Assembly: GCA_013115135.1 (NCBI GenBank)
Contig: JABANP010000276.1
Coordinates: forward strand, 2,501 to 66,500
Length of the DNA stretch: 64,000 nucleotides
From: Perkinsus olseni
Lineage: Eukaryota; Perkinsozoa; Perkinsida; Perkinsidae
Reading direction: 5' to 3'
Shown: in pieces, positions 22,226 through 31,648 of the stretch
Layout: the number at the start of each line of letters is the position of its first letter
Position numbering within the stretch: the first letter of the stretch is position 1
Made by a program: the position numbers and the translations under genes
Notes under the pieces: model-generated
The model's database searches: none
Seen by the model: the letters and a program-made list of their open reading frames with translations, nothing else
What the model was told of the DNA's origin: nothing

Positions 22226-23675
22226 TGGTCCGGGCTGGGAAAGGCGCGTAATAGTAGGCGTTGGCGTCGGTTAGGTTCCCAACGCTGGGCCTATGTTTGA
22301 TTTGTACAGTGGAGTTCTTGAATGGCTCCACGAAAGACGTAGAAGAGTTCATGAGAATGCTGTAGGCGGTCGGGACAGTAGATAAGATCCTCATAGCGTT
22401 CTCCGAGTTCTTTATTCTATCAATGACAACCGGTAGGTGGGAGATGGCCTCGACCATGCCGCGATCGGTAAAGACGACAGTGAGGGCGATGTCATCTGAC
22501 CATATGTTCGGGTCATGTAGGAGCCTTGGGAGCATCTTCGCATACAAGGATGGCTGTCCCGAATAGCCCTGCTCAGCCTTACCACTCCCTCCACCTTCAT
22601 CTTGAGCGCAGCCCAAGGGCGGAGCCCTTGTTTGCTGCCCCAATCCGGGAGGCGGTAAAGTAGGGGGGTATCTTGGGACTTGATGGTTGGGTTGGCCCCA
22701 TTGTTGTGGCGCAAAATGCACCCATCCTGGGGGCCCAGGCAAGTATTGACCATCTGTTCCCGCAACCATCTGTCCATTACCACACCAGCCCCCACTAGCC
22801 GGAAGACAAGTCCAGCCAGGGTGGAGCTCTGTTGGATTGTGAAATTCAGGCACGGAGTACCAGTAGGGTGAACGTGCCGGCTCATTAGCAGGCCAATATT
22901 GTCTGTGCTGACCACTGTTGCACGGATTGTTGCTGTAGGGCGTCCCCGATGAGAGGGCTGTGGTTACCGGCTCCGGGAAGGGCGGAGCCCCTACGCCTGG
23001 AGGATGTCGGCCAACGGCAGTTTGCGAGGGAGCGTTCTCGCGATACTCGCCAGCGTTGTCAGCCTTCTCCACAATGTGCTCCTCACCAGGGTTCTGAATT
23101 CCGAACGCCCCTACGAATTTTGGAAACGCAATGTTAACATCATGCAATTTGACACCTTCCCTCCTCGAGTCTCTTCCCGCCCTTGAGTCTTCGACGCCTC
23201 GGCTGTTGGACCCTCTCTCCTCTTCATCGCCCCTTGCTGCTCGCTCCCCGCTCGCCTCGTGCTCCATAGATGGAAGGGACACGAACTCCCCACTGGTGAC
23301 TTGGTTGCCTGTCTCAGCGGTCTGATGCTCCTCATCTCCCTTCTCTCGGCCCTTGACCTTATTAGGGTCCGGCCTCTCCGCTATGTTGCCCAATGCCTCA
23401 TCTGCCGGGGAACGATGATCCCCGGTTTGACCGGCTCCGTCTCGACCGCTTGCTTGGCGGCGGTCACTAGAATCACTGCGTCGAAAGCTAGGTCCACGGT
23501 GAGATCCGTGAGGTGCCTCCTTATTCTTGCTTATATTACATATCCCGGTAGAATGTGAATGGCCAGCAGAGCTGCTTGCAGTTGGAAGAGTTAATTGGGT
23601 TTGGCCTTGTGAGCCAGGGGTAATGGTGGAAGAAGCGCCAGGGGCGCGGTGATATTGGTTCCTGGTGATAACCAT
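22005..23675 (-). CDS. gag: Gag N-terminal part (element 1), starting in the LTR
   Basis: 556 codons. The first ATG (23675) lies inside the 5' LTR, and the frame runs across the LTR end at 23554 without a stop. The first roughly 200 residues are low complexity (Ser, Gly, Glu, charged). A Pro/Tyr/Gly-rich middle follows, then a short folded-looking region near YAKMLPRLLHDPNIWSDDIA. After about residue 485 the biologically sensible frame is the +1 frame (21614-22225). No transmembrane segment is visible. Role as Gag is inferred from position. Confidence 0.65.
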   Translation of the reverse strand: MVITRNQYHRAPGASSTITPGSQGQTQLTLPTASSSAGHSHSTGICNISKNKEAPHGSHRGPSFRRSDSSDRRQASGRDGAGQTGDHRSPADEALGNIAERPDPNKVKGREKGDEEHQTAETGNQVTSGEFVSLPSMEHEASGERAARGDEEERGSNSRGVEDSRAGRDSRREGVKLHDVNIAFPKFVGAFGIQNPGEEHIVEKADNAGEYRENAPSQTAVGRHPPGVGAPPFPEPVTTALSSGTPYSNNPCNSGQHRQYWPANEPARSPYWYSVPEFHNPTELHPGWTCLPASGGWCGNGQMVAGTDGQYLPGPPGWVHFAPQQWGQPNHQVPRYPPTLPPPGLGQQTRAPPLGCAQDEGGGSGKAEQGYSGQPSLYAKMLPRLLHDPNIWSDDIALTVVFTDRGMVEAISHLPVVIDRIKNSENAMRILSTVPTAYSILMNSSTSFVEPFKNSTVQIKHRPSVGNLTDANAYYYAPFPARTNGSRNEGGLLGPASRRGLLKRFYRPGWYRWSTNTDDHRGRKRGAENAELGTGKEPESEKWLAHKSTRSQLRIG

Positions 23676-23915
23676 GTCTGAGTTCGGTTACTGGCCACTC
23701 AACCCAACGGTGATGACGGAGAATGACGATTGGACGGGAGGTGGCGATAAATGTAGTTAAGGTTAATGGCTGCTTGAAAGGGCAGGGCTGTGCGAGTAGA
23801 ACTCGCTAAAGTATGTCAATATAACTGCTTCAGAAAAGCTACCACCCTTCAAGTAAGAAATACGAGTCGAAGCAAGAAGGCAAGATATCCCTTCACCGCG
23901 CTGTTGCAGCGCACA
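23554..23915 (-). repeat. 5' LTR of element 1
   Basis: Direct copy of 14347-14708. On the minus strand it is upstream of Gag and contains the Gag start codon. No sequence beginning TGG follows immediately inside the LTR, so a standard tRNA primer site is not evident. Confidence 0.92.
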
Positions 23916-23969
23916 TCAGGCTCGCGGAAAATCTCTTCACGGGCCTCGTCCAGCTTCTCCTTCTCCGCT
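23916..23969 (-). pseudogene. Host exon, 5' half, split by retrotransposon
   Basis: Continuous with 14210-14346 across the insertion. A likely intron acceptor (ACTTAG) sits at 23970-23971, and the exon reads AEKEKLDEAREEIFREP, a charged helix likely to be coiled coil, up to the target duplication. Upstream exons (24 kb) are not resolved. Confidence 0.45.
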
Positions 23970-24702
23970 CTAAGTTCAAGTTAGTAAGTTGAGCACGCAG
24001 GAATTGAGAGAGCTTCTCAGCACCACTATTAACAATCCCGCCAATGAGCTCGTAGCTCCTCAGCTGTATCGGTGCCGGTGAGGTGTTGGCAACAAGGACG
24101 TTGAAAGAAGCGAAGGCAATAGAAGATGTAATTCCCAAAATCCAAGGGAGACGTACAAAATCCAAGGAACGTTTTCAGGGATCTGCATTACCTGGGCAAC
24201 AGTTCGGGTTTCTGGTTGCCCTGGGTGACAGTTTCGGGATCGGTTTGCCCTGTCGGGTTTCGGGAGGGGTTTCTGGTTTCCCGTTCCTGCCTTCACCCGC
24301 AATTCAGGGTTTTTTCTGTTGCATTTGCTTTCCTGTCGCACGCGCTTCCCTCGGATTTTGTACCTTTCCCTTGGATTTTCTACTTCACCCCCCATCAACC
24401 ACAAAATAATTTTGATTGCCGTTGATACCAACATTCTTCGCCCAGGCGTTGTTCGGAAGCGATACCTCATTCTGCGAGAATCACCCATTCGCATCTTTCA
24501 GATCGAGTTTTAGAACTGTGGGGAAGCTACAACGGACGAGATCAACGGTGTTCGACACTAAGTCGCTGCGAGAGCCTGATGTACTCTCTGTGCAATCCAG
24601 CACATGTTATACGGAGTCGTTATAGGCTCATTCATGGGTGATTGAGCTACTGAGTATCGCTGCTTTGATGTTTCTCATGTATGATAATGTTGAGGGCTGA
24701 AA
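23970..24702. other. Unresolved flank between element 1 and element 2
   Basis: Possible introns and exons of the disrupted host gene lie at 23970-24165 (frame with IQLRSYELIGGIVNSGAEKL). Beyond that is a T/G-rich stretch with repeated GGTTTCGGG-like words at 24205-24300. No LTR for element 2 could be found here. Confidence 0.3.
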
Positions 24703-25910
24703 ATGGTATCCTTAGTGTTGTCTCTACGGTTACGCTGCTTTGCCATTAGCTATGCTGCCTACACAGTTGCACGCATACTCAAGGCTTTCTTGGCGCCTCC
24801 CTTCACTCTTGTGTTAGAGTCCACTGAGGCACATAACATCTGGTGCCCAGACCCAGGAACAAGTTCTACATCGGTTCTATACTATCCTGGATATTGTGGT
24901 ATAGTGTTATCTTGTCGTGAACATCATGGACGCCGCCCCATCGGTCACGAAGAGTGCCGTGGCTTGCCGCGCAAGCCTTGCCCGACATTCTCGGGTGACC
25001 CCCCTAGTGGTACGGATTCTTATTATCCCTGCCTTACCTTTGACAGATGGCATTCAAGGCTCCTCACGTATCTGGAACTTAAGGGTATTGTTCCCCCTGG
25101 TGAAGGGGTCACTCCTGAGCAGATTGCTGCCTTTGAAAGCAAGCGTACTGGTCATCTTAAGACTTTGCTTCGTGGTTGTGCTTCCAGCTTTGTATACTCA
25201 TTGAGTCCGGCGGATCAGAGTTCGTATGATGATATCATGCGAGCACTGAGGAATGCATATAGCATGAGGCCGCTTGTTGCGTGGAAGACATTCACCACTC
25301 GCATCTATCGTGAGCAAGAGCCGGTTGATTCGTTTTTAGCGAGCCTACGTGCCTACTTAGGGTTAGCAGATCCCTCATTGTCACCGGTGGCTTGTGATTC
25401 CATACTGAAGCTCCAATTCTTATTAGCCCTTCCTGAGGACTCCCTTATGTACAACCAAACTATGGCATTGAATTTCGCTACCACTCCCTTGAATACGTTA
25501 GTTCAGACGGCCAAGAACTTCGCGAAGGTGCCAACTCTCCGACAACCTGAGGTTGTCAACCTCCCCCTACTCTTGAACCGTCGTTGGCGGCCGCTAATAT
25601 CGTGACCAAATTGTCTAAAGGGGCTAAGGGTTATAGCAAGGGTTGTGTTGGCAAGGGCAAGGGCCGTCCATGGGTGGGTGGTAAGGCATTGTTTATGGCT
25701 GCACGTGGCAAAGGTGGCGTGCCGTCGGGGAAGGGTTCAGGTTCCCACATTGGCGGTGCCAGTACTGGAGCGAAGTGGGCTCCGGCAAATAGGCTCTGTT
25801 GGGGCTGCAATCAGCCTGGTCACATGTTGCGGGATTGTCCGGCTCGTACTCTGGCTGGTGGTATGATTGGTGGTGAAGTGGCAGAGAGGAAGCCAGATGA
25901 CAAGAACTGA
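24703..25910 (+). CDS. gag: Gag of element 2 (capsid and zinc knuckle)
   Basis: Two overlapping frames (24703-25605 and 25584-25910) together give a retrotransposon Gag. The capsid-like part contains LTFDRWHSRLLTYLELKGI and WKTFTTRIYREQEPVDSFLA. A Gly/Lys-rich basic linker and one CCHC knuckle (CWGCNQPGHMLRDC) follow. The frame changes near 25590, so this copy is damaged. The true start may be the ATG at 24927 in a neighbouring frame, because the first 60 codons look non-native. No LTR was found upstream. Protease follows only at 27.6 kb, after inserted repeats. Confidence 0.75.
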
Positions 25911-26019
25911 CTATGGTCGCCAGTATTCGGGGCAGCTCATCAGGCCAGTGTATAATCTCACCCTACTTAGCTGGTCACATTGAGAAATACTGATGATGGG
26001 TCATCTATTACCCTGAATG

Positions 26020-26940
26020 CGCTCTTTGATTGGAGGTGTACCGCGATTCGTCCATGATCGATTGATCCACTGCAGCTTCGATCCAAGATTGTTTCGTACG
26101 AATTTCGGTTCATTCATGATCTTTTCGTACATCGAAAAAGTGTATGTTTCGGTCACGATTTTTTCATGCATAACCGGCTTCGTACACGATCATTTCGTCC
26201 GTGGGCGGTTGATCGGATGTTCACGACTCGTCCACCGAAAACTCGTAAATTTTCGACTCATGTCTCGAATACTCGTACACCTTCGACTCGTACACACAAT
26301 ACCCGTACATCGAGGACTCGTACCCGGAAAACTCATACACAGAAAACTCGTACATGTAAAACTCGTACGCAAAACACTCGTACATATAATACTCGTACAC
26401 AAAACACTCCTACACATAATGCTCGTACACCGTCATTCCATACATAGGATCGGGCCCGCGACCTTTGGATTGGTAACCCATTACCTTAACCTCCATACCA
26501 CTCACACTACTGAATATTTACTCACAGAGTGGCGCAAACTATTCGCTCTCTTAAGACAATATTACTTCCTTCGCTCCGCCATTGCTCTCAGCGCGCGGCC
26601 CAAAAAATGCGACTCAAGCAGCATAGTGTACGAGTCGTGCTCGTGTACGACTTGACGGTGTACGAGTTTTATATGCATGAGTTTTACGTGTATGAGTTTT
26701 ATATGTACGAGTATTATATGTACGAGTTTTAAGTGTACGGAATGACGGTGTACGGATCCAAGGGGTGAACGAGCATTCAGTGTACGAGTCGTGTACGAAA
26801 TGAAAATGTACGAGTTTTCGGTGTACGAGTCGTGATATACCCGGTTGATCTAAGGATATGCTCGTGGTGACCTTTTCGGCCACGATCTTTTCGAAAAAGA
26901 TTCATTCGTCCAAGAGTGGTTCGTACGTATGAAACTGACG
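26020..26940. repeat. Composite repeat: 15-bp arrays around a tRNA-like core
   Basis: An array in CGTACA orientation (26220-26446) and an array in TGTACG orientation (26630-26835) point away from a central spacer holding a tRNA-like sequence on the minus strand (26447-26513). Most core-to-core steps are exactly 15 bp. The left end (26025-26160) is shared with 62960-63065 in inverted orientation. It sits between Gag and protease of element 2. Confidence 0.75.
26447..26513 (-). repeat. tRNA-like sequence (repeat core)
   Basis: Read on the minus strand it has an A-box-like TGGTATGG..GGTTAAGG and a B-box-like GGGCCCGATCC, with about the right spacing and a CCAATCC anticodon-loop-like middle. The 15-bp array starts directly after it. 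No closed acceptor stem is obvious, so it is a tRNA relic, not a gene. Confidence 0.5.
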
Positions 26941-27199
26941 AGCACGCAAATGTTAACCGGAGGGTAAGACACACAGTAAGTCCCGACAAAATACCGCCCA
27001 TCCGATTCCCAACTACTGAACTTGCCTCCGAGCCAATGGTTCCATTCACGTTTGGAACCCTTCAGGCACTGGGATCGGCACAGAGTCTACCATGAGGGGT
27101 TGTCTGCCGCCATGAAGGGGAGTACTGAATCGTCAACGCCGGTCATTCACCAGTACATATAGCAGCGAGATGCTAAGCACACAAATGGTAATGGTAACA

Positions 27200-27256
27200 G
27201 CGGAATTGGTAGAGCTCTGCTTGCATGACGATGGCCGCGCGTTCGAAACCTGGCAG
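27200..27256 (+). repeat. tRNA-Ala-like sequence (repeat core)
   Basis: Contains GGAATTGGTAGAGC (A box), a TTGCATG loop like Ala-UGC and GCGTTCGAAACC (B box). About 100 bases later the array 27356-27600 begins. Confidence 0.5.
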
Positions 27257-27355
27257 CGGCAGAGGTGGCAGAGGCGGAAGCGGTGGAGCCGGCGGCGCAA
27301 CTGCCGGCGCCTTACTTTTAGACATATTTGACGCTGCGGCGTCACATATGTCTAA

Positions 27356-27600
27356 AAGTAGCGTGGACGGAACGCGCGTGTACGAAACGCTTGTACGAAA
27401 ATCCCTGGACGAAATCAGCGGAGTTAGAGCATGATTGGACGAAACGGCGTGGATGAAAAATCATGTACGTAAGCGTGGACGAAAGAGGTTTGTAAGAGAG
27501 AGGGTGGACGGAAGTGACATGGACGAAACAACCAGGATGAACCCTACCATGGATGAAACAATCGTGGGCGAAACCTACAATATATGAGACAGCCATGTAT
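27356..27600 (+). repeat. Array with TGGACGAAA / TGTACGAAA core
   Basis: A looser version of the 15-bp family: cores TGGACGAAA, TGGATGAAA and TGTACGAAA repeat at about 14-16 bp with several longer gaps. Confidence 0.65.
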
Positions 27601-27957
27601 GAATGGAGGTTCCCCGTTGATTGGTGCAGTAGTTCTCTGATTTGGCTGGAAGCTGCCTTGTCGTTGTACTTATCGTTTGCCTTTGGTCCTCAATGCCCTA
27701 AGTCTGAATTGATTCAATTGTCGAATGATGTTTTGAAGCCCCTTGGCCGAGCCACATTGTTGTTATCAGTCGAGAATTATCATACGTTACTATATCCTTA
27801 TGTCGTGCAGTCGTTACCTGCGCAGCTGTCTTTTGTCGTCGGTCTAGACTTCTTTAAGCAAGTACCCCACCCTATAACATTATTCTATGACAATGAGAAG
27901 GGTACGTCGCATATGAAGTTAGCAGCTGCTGCAGCTTATGTTGTGAGGGGTGAGTGA
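27600..27957 (+). CDS. Protease C-terminal part of element 2 (fragment)
   Basis: The frame contains KPLGRATLLLSVENYHTLLY and VVGLDFFKQV, matching the flap-to-ILG region of retropepsins (G-hydrophobic-D-F). The catalytic DSG/DTG part is missing; it would lie where the composite repeat now sits. It stops with TGA at 27957, just before another 15-bp array. Confidence 0.5.
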
Positions 27958-28478
27958 CAACTGGTACAGTGGCAACTGGTACAACCCCGGGCTCGTACGG
28001 GCTTTATTCGGTACGCCTTTCATTCATACAGGAGTATCTCGTACACTTTCAAGCCGTACAATAATAAGTCAGTGACAGTTCGTACAGTTGCCAGTAATAT
28101 AGTGTCGTTCAGTACAGTATCCACAGATACAGTGACAAGTCGTACACTATCCAGCCGTACACTGACCATTCATACAGTATTCAGCGGTACAAGCTTTATT
28201 CGTACAGTGTTATTCGGTACAGCTGTCTCCTTACGCAAATTGCGGCAAATTTGTGAAGGAGTTATTTAGATAGCTCGTGACATCTATCGATGAGAAGGGC
28301 TCACACTCAAGGCCACAGACCTAGAGGACCCAGAGGATGGTGCACTGCACACCTGGTAACTGAGAAATATTAGTCGGTTTAATGGGCTCTAGCGTTTCGC
28401 GGACGTGGAATTGGCGTAGTGGTAGGAGCGCCTGACATCAAGCGGAGCACCCGGGATCGATCCCAACCCTTCTTAGTG
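27958..28478 (+). repeat. Composite repeat: array, conserved block, tRNA-like core
   Basis: The array 27960-28240 (CGTACAGT-type core; seven consecutive units of exactly 15 bp from about 28115) is followed by a block shared with 37570-37880 (inverted) and 43740-44090, then a tRNA-like core at 28411-28468. It interrupts element 2 between protease and RT. Confidence 0.75.
28411..28468 (+). repeat. tRNA-like sequence (repeat core)
   Basis: A box TGGCGTAGTGGTAGGAGC and B box GGATCGATCCC at 28454-28464. Two other copies with the same boxes are at 37490-37555 (minus) and 44098-44152. Confidence 0.55.
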
Positions 28479-28479
28479 C

Positions 28480-28889
28480 TGGATACTTTCTCAGGGGTAG
28501 ACCTGGTGCGCAAGACTGATATCATACACTTAGGCTATCAAATTGTCGACCATGCAACGCAAGACGAACCATCGGTTCCGGTGAACCGCGCCAAGAAGGC
28601 CTTGATGGACATGATAGATGTATGGGTCCTCTTGCCGGGAGCCCCCAAGTATCGGGCACGCCTTCGTCGCATTCGTGAAGATGAGCACCGTCACGACCCC
28701 CGACAAGTCTACATCTTCGAAATCGATTGGGACGAGGAGTGTCTTGAGGGTCCACGACTGACGGAGTATAAGAGCTTCTGTCGCAGAGCCGATCATGGTT
28801 ATAGTATCCCTATGCTCTGGAAGCTCTCCACATCGGAGAAGGACGACTATGAGAAGGAGCTGAAGGGCATGATCGACAAACAGTGGTGA
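28480..28889 (+). CDS. Pol fragment before RT (element 2)
   Basis: An open frame that ends in KLSTSEKDDYEKELKGMIDKQW, resembling the segment of LTR-retroelement Pol just before the RT fingers (charged helix, then K/R-W). The rest has no motif I can name. The RT proper resumes at 29.56 kb after an inserted TCTCGA-rich stretch. Confidence 0.45.
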
Positions 28890-29556
28890 AGGGAGGGTGA
28901 GCCATCAAAGGACGCAAAGCCCTTAGGCCTACCCTGTTGCACCTTTCCTTCATCCCAAGACTCCCATAAGAGCACAAGGGTTCGGTTATGCAGCACATGC
29001 GAGGCCCTAATCTGTGCCTCCCTGTCGCCAGTTATAGCGGTCACGGCGTTCCTGAGGTGCAGAGGTCGGAAAAACCCTCAGGGTTTAACCCTGTTTGAGA
29101 CATCTCGGTCTCGTCTCGACGTAGAGCTTGCGTTGTTCATTTTCGATCGTTGTGCCTCGAAGAGTTTGGCGGCGTTCTCGATTCTCGAAGTCGGTGTGCT
29201 ATCCATGCAACATCGCTTGCATTTCGTTGAGAACTACTCGCCACCGAAGTCCAAAAAGATCGTTCTTTATCAAAAAGGACCGTTCACAGACGAAACTTCC
29301 GAGTTTGGGGCTGTTCATGAGTTCCAGCGACGAAACTCTATCCCGAGTGTTACAGTACCTCGATATCCATGACTGACATGTCACATTCAACACACAGTAT
29401 GCGGGCAGATACGAGATTTTCGAGAACTCTGCTAAATCTCGTCTCATTCTCGAGTCCTCAGAAATTTTCTCGATCTCGTCTCGGCACTCTTCGAGATCGA
29501 GACAAGAACGAGAAACTCGAGTTCTCGGGTCTCGATTCCGACCTCTGCTGAGGTGT
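28890..29556. other. Insert with TCTCGA-rich low complexity
   Basis: Separates two Pol fragments. Between 29400 and 29545 the words TCTCGA, CGAGA and ACGAGA recur on both strands. A similar patch is at 63560-63660. No coding signal. Confidence 0.4.
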
Positions 29557-29993
29557 TTGAGATCCTTGGCTCTCGACAGACACCTCGAGCTGTTAGACCC
29601 ACAGAAAGCTTTTTATGAGCTTAGGTTATCGAGAGTGCGATTTATGAGGATCAAAACCGCAGGCCGGAGCTTCCACTGTGATAGGATTGTGTTCGGAATT
29701 CGGTGCGGTCCAGCCGCACTCGCTGCCCGAGTCACTCTCTTATTGAATGCCGCCTATTCGGGGCTCTTGGGTGGGTCTGCCTCCAGGCGCCGCCTGGCAG
29801 GCGGGACACTCGCGAGTTCTTGGACATGCAGTGTGGGGTTTCGGCAGTTCCCTACTACGACGACATCGCCCTTTTTAGGGATCGCGATCGAGTCGTAGCT
29901 CTCCGCGAAATCATTGTGGAGATCGCTCCACTGATGGGTGCGGCCTGCCCCGCAGAGAAACGAGACACAATACCCGTTCCAGATGCCTACTAG
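29557..29993 (+). pseudogene. RT fragment of element 2
   Basis: RT palm: HLELLDPQKAFYELRLS (catalytic D), IVFGIRCGPAALA (the FG..GP motif B region) and, in a neighbouring frame, PYYDDIALFRDRD (YYDD box at about 29862). At least one frameshift lies between these motifs near 29800. RNase H remains are at 30.98-31.43 kb, past another repeat insertion. Confidence 0.7.
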
Positions 29994-30309
29994 CCGCCGA
30001 CAGAGCCGGTCAGGCACATGAGGTCTTCTGGTCTAGGGCGTCTGATGGTCGGCTCCCCTTACGCTGTGTACCGCACGAGGGCTTGGAGTCGCCAGACTAT
30101 GTGTCCATCTCTCGTGTCATCCAGCTTGCCGGGCTGTTAGCGACCACCTGCGCAGATGGGCCGGTCGATCTCCAGCAGTGAATGGTCGTCCTCAGTCGCA
30201 ACAGACCTGAGCATCTCAGGTCTGATGATCTCAGGCTGAGATCATCAGTGGCCTCTGAGCAAGCTCTCACAGTCTGGGTTGCGCATGGTCTTAGGGCTCG
30301 CACGAGCTG

Positions 30310-30960
30310 GGGTGAGTATCATATCGTACAGTGTCAACTGGTACAGGTCTCAGCTGGTGCGCAGCTAAAGTGGTACAAGAATAATCCGTACAACCGACTT
30401 TCATCTTGTGACATATGGTACAGTTGCAACTCGTACAGTGTCAACTGGTTCAGTTGCAAGTCATTTTGTGTCTTATGGTGCAGTGTCAGTTCATCTTGTT
30501 GCAGTCAGTACAGTGTCATTTCGTACAGTGTCGAACCGTACAGTTGCTGCAGGTACAGTGTCGTTCAGTACAGTTGCAACAGATACAGCGTTGGTTAGTA
30601 AATTCCACATGTACAATGCGAAGTCACTTCAGGGAAAATGACTAGACACGATGCGTACACATTTTCTTGAGATGTGGAATGAAAAATGATTCCCATCAGG
30701 CGGAGCGTTGCTGCCATTTACTGAACTGTGAATTTCGCTGGCGGAAACGAGAGTTTCGGTGAGGCAAAGTGTTCGCGCGGACGGGGGGCCTGCTGGCAAG
30801 CGGTGCTCCCAGGTTCAATTCGCGGATGCTTCAAAATTAGTTGTCCGATGTCGACGGTGTACACGGCAGGGGCAGTGGCGCGCGCGAAGCGCGTGCCAAT
30901 TTTTTGTACGAATTTGTGGTACACGAGCAGAGTTTCTACGAGTTTCAACTGTGCGATATG
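30310..30960 (+). repeat. Composite repeat: array, tRNA-like core, short array
   Basis: The array 30310-30600 has CGTACAGT/TTGCAGT-type cores, mostly 15 bp apart. A tRNA-like sequence at 30755-30830 (B box AGGTTCAATTCG) follows, then three TGTACGA-like units at 30905-30955. The same order is seen at 43330-44440. Confidence 0.7.
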
Positions 30961-31434
30961 ATCCTCACCGACGAGCTGACGACTATGGGCGCTGCGAGCA
31001 CTCTTCTATCCCTCCACACCACGACTGCATCGTTGCTCACTGTGATCCTTCTGAGCGTGGTTTCGGTATTCTTCTCCATTCCACATCTACCGCCACCCGC
31101 CGCAGCTGGCAGTGCCTCAGCATGGATGATAAAGTCCTGCTTGAGGGGCATGCGGGGCATTCGATGCTAGCCTGCAACACACTCACATCAACCGGAAAGA
31201 GTATCTCACCGTCCTCAAATGTCTGAATGCCATCGTGAAGTGGCTCGACTGGTCGCCCAGCGAGCGCCAGCAGTTGCGCACTGTCATCCACTGTGACCAG
31301 TGCTGTCAAATGGGCTTCTACTGATAAGTTCAACGGCAGCATCTACGACCAGGCGTTCATCGCGCGGGCCGCTGAGGCCATGGCTCGTCAGCGCCACGAC
31401 CTTTGCGACCGCGGCATCGACCTGGATATCTCCT
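30961..31434 (+). pseudogene. RNase H region of element 2, first part
   Basis: Reads HCDPSERGFGILLHS (first Asp) in one frame and HINRKEYLTVLKCLNAIVKW (Glu helix) and VIHCDQ in the next frame, matching RNase H order. At 31434 it is cut by element 3 and resumes at 36841. Confidence 0.65.
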
Positions 31435-31646
31435 TGTGAGATTTGCGCTGTGATATAGTTGGCTGTTCTGATTTTTGATGTCTATGCCTTTGTAGTTGCA
31501 CGCATACATATCGTTAGCTATATCCGCGCAGCAGGCTCTGTGTAAGAGCATTATCTGGCGACTATTTGGCCTACGTTGAGTTATCACATCAGGGGCTTAG
31601 CATACCTTTGTTACGAATACGCAAGTACTACGAACCTAACTTTATG
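31435..31646 (+). repeat. 5' LTR of element 3
   Basis: Matches 36629-36840 except two substitutions and the last two bases (TG here, CA in the 3' LTR). A TGGTACCCGATGC stretch begins at 31650 and could be the primer site; it overlaps the Gag ATG (31649). Confidence 0.9.
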
Positions 31647-31648
31647 CT

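Larger units (their letters stand above)
14347..23915 (-). mobile_element. BEL/Pao-like LTR retrotransposon (element 1)
   Basis: Two direct 362-bp LTRs (about seven differences) enclose Gag, protease, RT, RNase H and integrase on the minus strand. BEL/Pao affinity comes from the order PR-RT-RH-IN and motifs such as FVDDFYVG, SLYDPLGL and IPRKELDAL. A TCAG duplication flanks it (14343-14346 and 23916-23919). The low LTR divergence suggests a fairly recent insertion, but the coding frames are broken by two palindromic insertions and one Gag frame change, so this copy is probably not autonomous. Confidence 0.92.

Noticed and set aside
28522..28796. Minus-strand genes opposite the element 2 Pol fragment
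   Set aside because: They are antisense shadows of a frame with recognisable Pol features.
26166..30645. Pentapeptide-repeat proteins encoded by the arrays
   Set aside because: A 15-bp period always gives a 5-residue repeat in open frames on both strands. There is no start context, and the frames end at array borders, so openness is a by-product of the period.
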